NCBI GenBank assembly: GCA_029204225.1
Contig: CM055107.1
Coordinates: 30,095,410-30,159,409 of the forward strand
Origin: Diphasiastrum complanatum
Lineage: Eukaryota; Streptophyta; Lycopodiopsida; Lycopodiales; Lycopodiaceae
Length of the DNA: 64,000 nucleotides
Reading direction: 5' to 3'
A program made the translations under genes and the position numbers. Numbering within the stretch: the first letter of the stretch is position 1; every line of letters starts with the position of its first letter. Below, one piece after another: positions 12,237 through 23,859 of this stretch. The notes under the pieces are model-generated. The model saw nothing but the letters and a program-made list of their open reading frames with translations, was not told the DNA's origin and did no database searches.

Positions 12237-13047
12237 ATGTATTTCTATATTAAAGTATATATTTTAGCAAGATAATGATTGAATGCAACATTTTTGTAAG
12301 AAAGAAAAGACCGCCGACCAAAGTCATATGGAGAATTTTAAAATACGATATATATGTACATGCATGTCTTGTTGTAGGATCTTAATTACTACTAAAGACC
12401 CAACCACCCAAGTTTCAACTACTCCATGCAACAACCAATCACTCTATTTATATGTATGAGGTTTTAGACTTCAATGATTTGTTTGACAAATCACTCCCCA
12501 GCATTTGATGTATGTCCATGTCATTAGAAAAAGAGCACTCAACCAAGGGGCCACATTTGGTGGACGGAATGCAATTTGTTTGTAAAGAATACTTGATATT
12601 ATTTTATATTCAACTATTTTGCAATAGTGGTAATATACTGTGATGATTCTCTAAAAGTTGATATGCCTTTCGAGTTTGAGCATAAAGTTGCAATAGTATT
12701 TGGAATAAAAAGCCCCAACAATTCCAATGCTTCTTTAAGTTTGAGCTTACACCTTTATGACACAATTTATCTTGATCTTATGTCACCTCATTTTTTTTTC
12801 TCTCTCTCTCTCCAATAGTGCTTTGCTATGGACAAATACACGAGTACAAATTTTTTTTGCAACTATGAACTCCATCATTGATCACCTCAATTTGTGCAAT
12901 TGAGAATAAGACCTTTGACTTTGTAATAAAGTAAGACTCAAATTCTCATTACAAGTAATATATATGTCGAGAGGAAATCTAATAAGCAAACACCACCCAC
13001 ATAAATAGAATAGAACTCCTTAATGATAGTGATGAACATCATCCATG
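12230..13047. other. Intergenic, nothing recognised
   Basis: AT-rich DNA with a short CT tract (about 12800) and no frame over 63 codons. It ends at the insertion site of the gypsy element. Confidence 0.4.
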
Positions 13048-13052
13048 TACCC

Positions 13053-13970
13053 TGTTGTAAAGCTGACTCAGGTGCACCCAGCGTGCCCTGTAAGACTCTA
13101 AGGGGTGACACTCCCTAAGGTCCCAGAGCAAGTTAGAACGTCAAGGATTGAGCCTCCGACCTGTGGTGAGCCAGTCAAGTAGTCACAAGCCATGAGCTAG
13201 CTCTGGAACTCGAGTCATGGCCTAGTCAGGAAGCAAGTTGATTCTGCCACCGGAACGGCTCCCGGGACCCATGTCCGGGAGCCAAACTGATTCTGCCAGG
13301 CTTGCCAGGCTTAATCAGCAAAATAAATACTAAGTCCCAAAAAGCGTGCTTTACCAGAAAGCACTATGTTTCAGAACAGAGGGGGTGCGCCGAATCACAG
13401 CAGAACTATAGGGGGAGTCCGGCAGACAGAAACTTGGGCAGCTCAACCAGCGCCAGGAATCCAGTAGCCAGGTCTCAGCTCCCTCTACCAGCACGAGCCA
13501 GGCACAATGCCCAGCACGTGTTGGTGGCCCCGAGACCGGTCAGTCTATGTATGAATGTAACCTCTTCCAAATCTAATAAAGTTGGTCCTTGGGGATGATT
13601 ACCATTTTGGTTTCGCCTCCGGGACTGGTCCAAGTGGAAGGACCCTTACTACAACCTTTTTGCGTCGCTGGCGCCTAAGGGTCCCTGTCATCGACATGGG
13701 GCTTGCCGCTATGCCAATTGGTCAGTCTGGCGACCACTATGCCTTGGGTTTCATGTGTGGCTTGTCTTTGCCTTTGGTTACCTTTTGGGGACGGATTTTG
13801 AGTTGGCTTTCGGGTTAGTTGGGATTCCAGTTTTCTTAAGTCCGAATGGTTAAGCTTGTTACGTTTCTGAGTTGGCTTTTACGTAAGTGCATGATGGATG
13901 AATGTTAGACTTAAGCGCGTGTTGGGGAAACCGCTCAAGTCCCAGCACCCTTTGAGGCGCCGGCTCAACA
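13053..13970 (+). repeat. 5' LTR of the chromovirus
   Basis: Starts TGTTGTAAAGCTG and ends GGCTCAACA (TG..CA ends), with the TACCC duplication immediately outside. An AATAAA-type signal lies near 13573 (TCTAATAAAG). Confidence 0.95.
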
Positions 13971-13972
13971 TG

Positions 13973-13985
13973 TGGTATCAAAGCC
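13973..13985 (+). other. Primer-binding site (initiator Met-tRNA type)
   Basis: TGGTATCAAAGCC two bases inside the 5' LTR. One base differs from the usual plant TGGTATCAGAGCC. Confidence 0.9.
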
Positions 13986-14060
13986 GACTAGCCGGTCAGC
14001 TACGCAAGTCTCACAGGGATGGCCACGTATTGGGATTTGTCAGGACAACCGTTGCGCAAG

Positions 14061-14446
14061 GTGCTGCCCACAGTGTAAGCACGGGTGCGTCCACGGTCGG
14101 GGTGGTCGGCAGAACGGGCGACTTGATGAGTCAAAGTGCTGCCCTCGAGGTGTAAGCACGGTCAGTTCTCGCGGTTCGGGCTTGGCGCTGTCTGCACGTA
14201 GGACAGATGAGGCAAAGTGCTGCCTAGGTAGGTGAAAGCACGGTCTGTACCTTGTGGGATGCGGGGCGACATATTCGAACTGTACGGGTTAACCATTGAT
14301 ACAGAGATGCTGCTCGAATTTGGGTGTAAAGCACGGGTGGTTAGCTGCCGGTGCGGGATAGCTGCCGATCGTTTAGCTATAAGGGCTATCGACCAAAAAG
14401 TGGTGGGGCGTGACTGAGGCAATGTGCTGCTTAATGGTGAAAGCAC
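14061..14446 (+). repeat. Array of five GTGCT..AGCAC hairpins in the retroelement leader
   Basis: Five units start near 14061, 14136, 14217, 14307 and 14424. Each reads GTGCTGC(C/T), then 8-14 variable bases, then GTGAA or GTGTA and AGCACGG. The 5-bp arms GTGCT/AGCAC are kept with loops of 12-18 bases (the fourth has A for the first G). Spacing grows from 75 to 117 bp. No reading frame spans the array. Confidence 0.75.
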
Positions 14447-14684
14447 GGATGGTTGGATGGATGTTTCCCCGTGGGCTAATTCTGTGATAGATTTGTGTGG
14501 GCGCGGCTAGGCAAAGATCCTACGTCCGGTCTCAAGGGGAATGTGACTTGAGAGGGATCCTCTGTTTAGCTTTGGTTGGTATGTTCGTTTGTGGTGTGCT
14601 TGCCTGGACCTGAATTATCCCTGACTACTTGTTTTGATCCAGGTGATCTGATCTAGTTGGGAGTTGTGAGAGGAGCTTACATTT

Positions 14685-17600
14685 ATGAGTGGACGACGCA
14701 CAAGTATGGAAAGGAACTTCCGTGGGGCAACCCCCAAGATTGGTTCAAGATTGTTATTCTTATTAGGAAAGATCGCGGGGAGGAAGTCAGATTTCATGAT
14801 CGACTTCGGAGCTTCACATAACTATATCTCAAGGAGCGTAGTGGAACAATTCAGCTTGCCGACCAGGAATGTTACATCTACTCTCAAGGTAGAAACAGCA
14901 AAGGGAGCACTAGATGCAGACAAAGCGACATTGAACATCCCGGTGCAGATTGGAAGATGGAAGGCTAAACTTAGCTTTGTGATTTTAGAGATGGATGCCT
15001 TCGATGTGATTTTGGGCCTCCCTTGGTTAAATGAACACTGTATCGCAGTTTTGGGTAGGAGCTCAAACTTGGTCCTCTTGGATTATAAGGGACAAATCTG
15101 CGTGACAAAAGCCCTGCCCGGAGGAAATGCTAAGGATACCGATATTGAACAAAATCTGGTTGCAGCATTAGCGATGAAAAGAATGGCGAAAGGGAAAAGG
15201 TCAAAGTGCTTTCTTTGCATCTGTCGAGAAGTCCCAGAAGGGAAAAGCGTGCGACAAGAAAACTTGCCAAAAGAAGTGGCAGATCTGTTAGAAGAATTTA
15301 GCGATGTGTTCCCGGAGGAACTCCTAGCTAAGCTATCTCCTCGACGACCAGTGGACCATAAAATTGAGTTGGTACCAGGAACAGAGCCAACTTCACGAGC
15401 ACCCTACAGAATGTCACAAGAAGAGTTGGCGGAACTGAAACGACAACTTGGTGAATTGATAGACAAAGGTTTTATTAGACCTAGCGCTTCACCTTTTGGA
15501 GCCCCAGTGTTGTTCGTGGAAAAGGCAGACAAAACTCTTCGAATGTGTGTGGATTATCGCATGCTTAACAAGAGTACCATCAAGAACAAGTATCCCATGC
15601 CTAGAATTGATGACCTATTCGACCAACTCAAACATGCCAAATACTTTAGCCGAATAGATATCAGATCTGGATATCATCAAATTCGAATAGCTAAAGGTGA
15701 TGAGCACAAAACGGCGTTTCAAACGCGGTACGGGAGTCACGAGTTCCTGGTGATGCCATTCGGTCTAACAAACGCACCAGCCACTTTTTGCACGTTGATG
15801 AACAATATATTTCAAGACTGCCTGGATGAATTTGTCATTGTGTACATTGATGACATATTAGTATTTAGCCGGAACCTTAAAGATCACATTCAACATTTAA
15901 GGACAGTTCTCCAACGACTGAGGAGGAACTGCTTGTTCGCGAAAAGAGAGAAATGTGAGTTTGTGGTGGAGGAAGTTGACTTCCTTGGACATGTTATAGG
16001 CCACGGACGGATTCGAATGGATCCTAAGAAGATCAAGGCTATCTTGGATTGGCTAGCACCTAAAACTGTTCGTGACATCAAATCCTTTGTGGGCTTATGT
16101 AACTTTTACAGGAGATTCATTGAGGCATTTAGCAAAATTGTGGCACCACTGTTGGAGCAGACCAAGACTCATCTGAAGATGACATGGACACCGGAATGTG
16201 AAGCAGCGTTCCAAGAACTAAAACGACGGATCACTCAAGAACCCATCCTTGCCTTACCGGACTTTAGCAAACCTTTTGAAATACATATGATGCGTCAAAC
16301 TTTGCTATTGGGGCCGTGCTGATGCAAGACGGAAAACCTGTTGCATATTTTTCAAAGAAATTGAGTGACGTAGAGCGACGATGGCCAACTCATGAAAAAG
16401 AAATGGTCACAGTAGTTCAAGCAGTGGAGCATTGGAGACATTATGTGGCAGGAAAACCCTTTAAGGCGTTCATTGATAATGTATCACTCAAGTACTTCTC
16501 ATCCCAAGGTATGCTCACGCCAAAGCAAATGCGATGGCAAAACTTTCTCTCAAAATTCAATATAGACATTTTACACACGGCGGGAAAGAACAATGTGGTG
16601 GTGGACGCACTAAGTAGACATGAACACTTGATGGCAACAGTGACAACTCAGATGGCTGGCCTACTCCAAGAAATCGGGGAGAATTATGGTGTAGATGCGT
16701 TGGCGAAGGACTTAATGATCGAATTCCAGCTGGGAAAGCCTCATAAACATTTCACTTGGAAAGATCAAATGGTTGTTTATAAACAACGCAGAGTATATGT
16801 CCCAGGCAACATCAACCTGAGGAAGAAAGTCTTGCGAGAACATCATGACATACTAGCCGCCGGGCATCCAGGGGTGAAATGCATGTATGAACTTCTCAAA
16901 AGAGGCTTCTATTGGCAAGTATGTGGGCAGACGTTGAATCCTATGTGCAAACATGCCCGACATGTCAACAAGTGAAGGTGGAACCGCTAGCTCCGGCTGG
17001 ACTACTCCAACCATTACCGGTACCAGCATACCCATGGGATTCGGTGAGCATGGATTTTATTGTTCAACTACCACGGTGCCAAGGCTTCGACTCAATTTAT
17101 GTGGTGGTTGACCGGTTTTCAAAGCAAGTTCATCTAGTACCAACTAAAAGTTCAGTGACAGCTGAATAAGTGGCAAGGTTATTTTTCAAATGTGTTTTCA
17201 AATACCACGGCCTGCCTAGAACGATTATTTCTGACCGAGACACCAAGTTCGTCGGAAAGTTTTGGACTTGTCTATTTCGCCTCGTGGGAACCGGACTGAA
17301 TTTCAGTATTGCATATCACCCTCAGACAGATGGGCAAACGGAACGAGTCAATCAACAGATTGAACAATATTTACGAAATTATGTCGCTTGGGACCAATCT
17401 GATTGGGTCAACTACTTGGATATTCTCGAGTTTGCACATAACAACCAAGTGAACAGATCCACTGGAAGGGCACCCTTCGAGATAAGCAATGGTCGGCTAC
17501 CGATTGTTCCAAGCTCTTTTCTCACAAGCGTGCAGGAAACACCAGTACCCACTGTAGAGGAATTCATCAATGAGTGACACACAAAGCTGACAGAGGTGAA

Positions 17601-18165
17601 GGCATTTTTAGAGCAGTCACAAAGGAGTATGGCAGCTGACGTAAACCCACATCGACGAGAACTGGAATTTGAGGAAGGTGATCAAGTATGGCTGAACACA
17701 AAGAACATTGCGTTACCAAAAGGTTTTTCTCATAAGTTCGCTCGACCTTATGCGGGACCATATTATGTCACCAAGAAGATCAACCCAGTGGCTTACCGAT
17801 TAGCGCTGCCATCCAGCTTGGATATACACAATGTGTTTCATATCTCATTACTCACACGGTACAAACCAGATGAGCGATTTGATCGGCAACACGAACTCCG
17901 TCACCCACCAACGACACTTGATGATACGAAGAGGCAGCTTGTACCAGAACAAATATTGACACATAGAAAGCGAACTGGCGTTCAACGTGAATATCTAGTG
18001 AAGTGGCTACGGGCTCCACTTATTGAGGCTTCTTGGGAGTACGAAGACAAACTTAAGGAGGGAGCCCCTGAAGTACTAGCAGATTATCTGCAGAAGAACC
18101 AACGCAATAGCCATTTTCCCAGATCGGCACACAAAGCACTACCTGGCGGCATGCCTCCTACATAA
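14685..18165 (+). pseudogene. Chromovirus pol (protease, RT, RNase H, integrase, chromodomain), broken
   Basis: Domains in order: aspartic protease with [13 protein letters not shown] (about 14796; the usual DSGA has F for S); reverse transcriptase with [12 protein letters not shown] and the YIDD catalytic pair near 15843; RNase H from about 16285; integrase zinc finger (H..H, then CPTCQQ, about 16840-16970); integrase core with its two Asp and the Glu; and a chromodomain (REYLVKWLRAP..EASWEYED, about 17985-18050). Breaks: a frameshift near 16285, exactly at the first RNase H Asp; a frameshift near 16913 within the zinc finger; a TAA stop at 17167-17169 in the integrase core; and a TGA stop at 17575-17577. 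The first frame opens directly on the protease with no gag ahead of it. Confidence 0.93.
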
Positions 18166-18395
18166 ACATTCATGGCCATTCTGAAGTTCAAGGAACTTCC
18201 AGATATTTTTCTTAAGTTTGCCAATAAATCACTTGCAGCTTTACACAGGTTTTACGTAAGTGAACTTTATCTACACTTTTCCTGTGCTACTGCCAATGTA
18301 TTTTGTAATTCAAAGTTGTTAAGGCCGGTGAATTAAGCCCGTGCCATACGTCCTAGGTCTAGTTTGGCCCTGATGAGGACATCAGCTTTTTCAAA

Positions 18396-18406
18396 CGAGG
18401 GGAGGA
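18396..18406 (+). other. Polypurine tract of the chromovirus
   Basis: CGAGGGGAGGA directly before the 3' LTR; plus-strand priming site. Confidence 0.85.
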
Positions 18407-19324
18407 TATTGTAAAGCTGACTCAGGTGCACCCAGCATGCCCTGTAAGACTCTAAGGGGTGACACTCCCTAAGGTCCCAGAGCAAGTTAGAACGTCAAGG
18501 ACTGAGCCTCCGACCTGTGGTGAGCCAGTCAAGTAGTCACAAGTCATGAGCTAGCTCTGGAGCTCGAGTCATGGCCTAGTCAGGAAGCAAGTTGATTCTG
18601 CCACCGGAACGGCTCCCGGGACCCATGTCCGGGAGCCAGACTGATTCTGCCAGGCTTGCCAAGCTTAATCAGCAAAATAAAAACTAAGTCCCAAAAAGCG
18701 TGCTTTACCAGAAAGCACTATGTTTCAGAACAGAGGGGGTGCGCCGAATCACAACAGAACTATAGGGGGAGTCCGGCAGACAGAAACTTGGGCAGCTCAA
18801 CCAGCGCCAGGAATCCAGTCGCCAGGTCTCAGCTCCCTCTACTAGCACGAGCCAGGCACAATGCCCAGCACGTGTTGGTGGCCCCGAGACCGGTCAGTCT
18901 ATGTATGAATGTAACCTCTTCCAAATCTAATAAAGTTGATCCTTGGGGATGATTACCATTTCGGTTTCGCCTCCGGGACTGGTCCAAGTGGAAGGACCCT
19001 TACTACAACCTTTTTGCGTCGCTGGCGCCTAAGGGTCCCTGTCATCGACATGGGGCTTGTCGCTATGCCAATTGGTCAGTTTGGCGACCACTATGCCTTG
19101 GGTTTCATGTGTGGCTTGTCTTTGCCTTTGGTTACCTTTTGGGGACGGATTCTGAGTTGGCTTTCGGGTTGGTTGGGATTCCAGTTTTCTTAAGTCCGAA
19201 TGGTTAAGCTTGTTACGTTTCTGAGTTGGCTTTTACGTAAGTGCATGATGGATGAATGTTAGACTTAAGCGTGTGTTGGGGAAACCGCTCAAGTCCCAGC
19301 GCCCTTTGAGGCGCCGGCGCAACA
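18407..19324 (+). repeat. 3' LTR of the chromovirus
   Basis: Same length as the 5' LTR. It begins TATTGTAAAG, so the terminal TG has become TA, and it ends GGCGCAACA. The TACCC duplication follows. Confidence 0.95.
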
Positions 19325-19329
19325 TACCC

Positions 19330-20479
19330 CATAATATCAACAAACATGTGAGTTGAAATCCATGGGAGGAATATGGCCGAAGCTAGCGGTAGGTGATGGT
19401 CATGGCGACTCTCAACTTCTGGTAAGTCGTAGTAGCACTATGACAACCAAAGGAGGAGATGGTTCTAAATCTAGAGCCACCTCAAATAATTAGAATAAAG
19501 GCAAACTAAAGAGATCTCTAGTACATATAGAAATACATTATTAGTGTCGTTAATGAGAAATTAGAAAAAAAGACGATAGTGTAGTCACCTCATATTGATA
19601 ATGTCAATCTCATGTTCTTTCAATCCATGAGGGGAGAAGTTAACCTCAATCCGAAGGACTATAATGATCTCATTAATATCATGAGAAGAAATTTTGCATC
19701 GGTGGCAAATGAGGAGATGGGTTTAACTTTGAAAACACCGGAGTCAGCCGAAAGGAGGCACCAAAGGGTGATGCTAAGTTTGATGGTAATGACAACATAG
19801 ACGAAAACCTTCCTAATAGCCCACGGGAGAATACTTTGGATGGTCACCCAATTCATGAGAGGTTGCTCAAGAGAACTGATCAAGTTAGTACAAAGGCTCT
19901 TAGAAATGGTTTTAGCAATGAAGAGTAGGAATAGAAGTGAGTATGGACACCGATACAATCTTAGATACTAAGACTCTTTTAGCATTATTGCTTACTTCAT
20001 TGGTTGTCCTCCATATGAAGTTGCTATACAAAAAGTTGGCAAATTTTTTTTTATATGATTCCGCTTCATATTTATTTGAACAAATTGGAAAGTTGAGACA
20101 TTTTTTTGTTTCTTTTATCTTAGAGAAGGATGCCGAACTTGATTTAGTAGAAGAACCTTATAAGTTTAAGAAGCAGTTTGCTAAAAGCCTTCAAATTCAA
20201 TATTTTTTTTTTTTCACATGATAACATTGAAAATACGTAAATTTCTTCATGGATTGATTGTTCATATGTTTCCATTCGATTTAGTAGTTTTTTTTTTAAT
20301 AATTGTTATTTTTTCGAGAAGACAATTACTAGTAGACTCTCCCGAGGAGTTGGGCTCTCTCACTTCCATGGGCCTATCACCGGTGGTTGGGTCAATAGGG
20401 CGCTTGTTGAGAAGAGGAAGCCAAGATCTTGCGGGGGATAATGATTTCACTGACTTCGTAAGAACAAGGTCCTCTTTTA
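19330..20479. other. Intergenic between retrotransposons, no recognised gene
   Basis: AT-rich DNA with several T-tracts (near 20045, 20105, 20205 and 20290). Short frames (62-102 codons) match nothing I know. It is continuous with the flank left of the chromovirus. Confidence 0.35.
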
Positions 20480-20802
20480 TTACCAAGGCCTCAGCAGCCA
20501 TCAATATTGCAGCTTTCAATGTCTAAAAACAATAATAACAGTCATTTTGAAAAAAACCATATCCATACTAAGCATAAAGAGGAAACCAATACTCAAATTT
20601 TACTGAATTGCAAAAAAGAGATTAAACTTACAATCGTCTTCAAGGCATCATTGAAGAAATTTTCAAGTATGGTATGCTCACAAAGATGGATCTTCATGAA
20701 CCCATTCTCTAGAATGTACAGGAAAACCTTCTTGCCAAATGCTATTATCACAATGTTGGTAAAGCCATCATCCTCGTCTGCAATTGCTACCTTCCAAGGC
20801 AC
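20480..20802 (-). other. Unidentified two-exon-like coding fragment
   Basis: On the - strand a frame from about 20802 to 20633 (KVAIADEDDGFTNIVIIAFG..., ending DALKTI) runs into a good donor (ATT then GTAAGTTTAATC). An acceptor-like TTTTTAG near 20528 is followed by a second frame (AAILMAAEALVIKEDL). Splicing would keep phase. I do not recognise the protein. It abuts the end of copia pol, so it may be a host gene piece beside or captured by that element. Confidence 0.3.
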
Positions 20803-23112
20803 GTGTCCTTCTGCTTTGAAGGTAGACGTAGGGCAGGTAATTTCCTGTTCATGATTTTTTCTGTTGAACTAGTCTTCCACAAAAATGACGTCTCTACTGG
20901 TGAATGCCTTCTGGGTATCCAAATTGTAGAGCTTGTATGCCTTGTGGTATGGGGAATAGCTGATGAAAATCGTTTTCCTACTCTTGTCATCTAGCTTTCT
21001 TCTTAGATCTTCAGGGATCTGAGCGAAAGCGATGCATCCAAACACTCAAATAGATTTGAGTGATGGTTTTGATCCTGTCCACACCTCATAAGGTGTCTTG
21101 CCATTCAGGGCCTTGGTGATGGATCGATTATGAAGATAGGCTGTTGTAGTAACAGCTTCTGCCCAGAATTTCTTTGGAAGAGAGACATGGGCCATCATGT
21201 TCTTGTCACTTTCGATGAGTGTCCAATTCTTCCTTTCAGCTACACCATTGGAATGAGGTGAGTAGCTGGTTGTGAATTGTTGATGTATCCCGTTGGCCTT
21301 GCAGAACTCCTTAAATTATGTGGAGATGTGTTCTCCCCTTCCATCTGTGCGTAGAGCCTTGATCTTCCTCTGGGTTTGGTTTTCTATAGACGCTTTGAAC
21401 TGCTTGAAGAACTTGAACGCTTTGGATTTGTTTTTCATAAAGTAAGTAGTAGTCCTTCAAGAAAAGTCGTCGATGAAGGTTAGGAAATAGAGAGCTCCCT
21501 GTGGAAGCAGTATGCATCGGGCCACAAATGTCGTTGTGTACAAGGCCAAGCAAGCCTTTGGAGGAATGAACTGATTATGAGATGAAAGAACTTCTAGCAT
21601 GCTTGTTGATAATACAACTTTCGCATGGAGAAGTTGGCTTTCTGACAGAAGACAGATCTTGTACTAAACTCTGAGCAGAGACATTTGCTGGATACTATTG
21701 AAATTGAGGTGGCCAAGTCTGAATTGCCACAACACATCAGTTGATTCAGAAGTGGCAGTGGCTGAGTTTGTAAAGATAGCCGCTTCTTCTTATGAAGGCT
21801 AGAACCTTTCGGGATTTGTGAAGAATGGTGCAGCCGTCTGTATGGAATTTGACTCTCCAACTTGAATCGGTGATTCTACTAATTGAGAGTAGATTCTTGG
21901 TCAAATTTGGAACATGGAGAACGTTGGACAACAACTTGACTTCACCTCTTTTGAATTCAACTCTGACTATTCCTTCACCTTCGATTGAGTGCGATGAGTT
22001 GTCTCCAAGTTGCACAACTCGTGAGTGGGTGAATGACTTATAGTCCTTGAACCAGTCGCGATGGTGATTCATATGTTGGGTTGCTCTAGAATCTAGATAT
22101 CAGGAATCATTATCTTGTTGTTCTCCGACTTTGGTCATGAAAGCTATTACATCTTCTTCTTGTTGCTGAATCGAGTGACTGGTTGTAGCACTATGTGCTT
22201 CTTGTTAGAACTGCTTCTTATTTTCATTGTTGTACTTCAAAGTTTGGCAATCCTTGATTTCATGGCCAGTCCTCTTACAATATCTACAATGGTTGGAATA
22301 ATAAAGAGCTTGAATTCGATCCTGAACCAAAATTTGGTCCAGACTGCATGTTGCTCTTCCTGTTAGGATAATCTGACTATGTAGATCTCTTAGATCTGAA
22401 CTTTTGATTTATTTTTTAATATAGAGCTTGAGGATCTGATCTTGAGCCTGAGGAGAATGCTAATTTTCTGATCTCCTCTTGTAGAAGCAACGAAATTACT
22501 CTTGATAGAGTCAGGTGCTCATGGGTTGAAATTGTCATAATCCAATTTTCGTAGGCTTCAGGTAGACTCGATAATAGAGTCATGAGTGCATCAAAATCTT
22601 CTATGACTGAGCCAGTTGCAGACATCTGCTCCATAAGATTTTTGAACGTGTTGAGATGACTTGAAACACTTTCTGCATCAGACATTCTCAAGGTGAAGTA
22701 TTTCTTCCTCAAATGTAACTTAGAAGTCACATCCCTAATATCGTAGAGGGTTGCTAAGATGCCCCATTCATCTTTAGCAGACTGAGCAACATGTATGTGA
22801 CTGATCTGAGTATCCTTGATGTTGAGGGTGATCATGACAAATGCTTTGCCACCTTCTGGTTTGAGCTCTGTGCCATCAACGATGTCCCACAGTTCTTAGG
22901 CTAGTAGTATAACCCTCATCTTGAAATGGTAGTTATCTCCATCGAGTTTGTCAATGAGAGATGAACTAGATGATGGAACAAGATCGTTGGTAGAAACAAC
23001 GATTGTCGAAATATTGTTCGCTACACGTTTGCTAGAAAGAAGTCTTGGTAGAAACAAGACTTGATAATCCGCAATAAAAATGCAGATTACTGAAATGCCC
23101 GCTTTGATACCA
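20803..23112 (-). pseudogene. Ty1/copia gag-pol remnant
   Basis: Reading from the right on the - strand: a gag start (KLDGDNYHFKMRV, about 22940), a UBN2-type gag (22416-22835), a CCHC knuckle (CRYCKRTGHEIKDC, about 22243-22294), a protease with LDSRATQHM (Gly of DSGA now Arg, about 22070-22100), pre-integrase (21594-22072) and scrambled integrase to about 20860. Frames change many times. Reverse transcriptase and RNase H are absent, so pol breaks off soon after integrase. The element is old compared with the one at 28005. Confidence 0.85.
23098..23112 (-). other. copia primer-binding site
   Basis: The - strand reads TGGTATCAAAGCGGG next to the LTR start, complementary to initiator Met-tRNA in its first bases. 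Confidence 0.8.
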
Positions 23113-23846
23113 TGTCGTAAAACGTGGGTGACCGGCAACAGAAGTTTGATCTTGGGCATGTAGGGACGGAAACACAATAGTTAGCAGTAGAAGTACTCAA
23201 GATAAATGATTCATACAAATTGCGCAAAATGAACAATACAATAGTGAGATGAAAATTGCACTCTTAATATCAAAACAGTGAGTACAATTCTTGAAGTGAT
23301 AACTTTAGCTTGATTGTTGAGCATGATTATGCTGGCTACAGAAGAACTCTATTTTAAAAAAACCATACTTAGCTTGATTTAGCTAGTAGTATATATTTAC
23401 AAGTGTCTCCAAAAATATCTTACAAGCATTGAATGCTATTTATGCCAGTCTTTGTATATGTACAAAGTAGGTAACCGCCCTTGGGATATTTAGCTATCCA
23501 ATTGTTTTAGGATTGATGACAGTTTGGCGAAGTCGATCTGCCACTGTTGCGATGAACCCGAAAAATCCGAAGGTGCCTTTGAATAGAGAAAGCATGTAAA
23601 TCCTGAAGGTTTGAAAATCCCGAAGGTATGCCTGAAATGGATTTCAAGGCATTTTGGTTATTGTGTCGCATTTTCCTGAAGGTGCAAAAAACGCGAAGAG
23701 GGCAAAAAGGTGTCTTAAAAAATGTTTTAAAGCAAAAACTAAGATTGCAAAAAATACGAAGGTCCGAAATATGTTGTCGGCCTTCGGTTGTTTTCAGGAT
23801 GCTCATTACTTGAACGATTGTTAAGGCTGAGCATTAAAATCTAACA
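23113..23846 (-). repeat. 5' LTR of the copia remnant
   Basis: On the - strand the segment starts TGTTAGATTTTAATGC and ends TTTTACGACA, just before the primer site, giving a 734-bp LTR. The part near 23550-23770 repeats CGAAGGT-like words several times. No partner LTR was found on the left, so the element lacks its 3' end. Confidence 0.7.
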
Positions 23847-23859
23847 GGAACAGCTTCCA

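Larger units (their letters stand above)
13053..19324 (+). mobile_element. Ty3/gypsy chromovirus, complete ends, no gag
   Basis: Two 918-bp LTRs (13053-13970 and 18407-19324) bound a 4436-bp internal region. The flanks carry the 5-bp target duplication TACCC (13048-13052 and 19325-19329). I counted about 20 differences between the LTRs (roughly 2 percent), mostly transitions, so the insertion is young. The internal region holds a primer-binding site, a roughly 700-bp non-coding leader, pol with a C-terminal chromodomain, and a polypurine tract. No gag or zinc knuckle is recognisable between the leader and the protease. The chromodomain after integrase places it among chromoviruses. With gag missing and pol broken, it is non-autonomous. 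Confidence 0.95.

Noticed and set aside
13302-13818. Frames of 98 and 78 codons (repeated at 18656-19193)
   Set aside because: They lie in both LTRs of the chromovirus; LTRs are non-coding here.
14061-14446. CRISPR-like or coding tandem repeat
   Set aside because: Spacing drifts from 75 to 117 bp, no frame spans it, and it is inside a retrotransposon leader.
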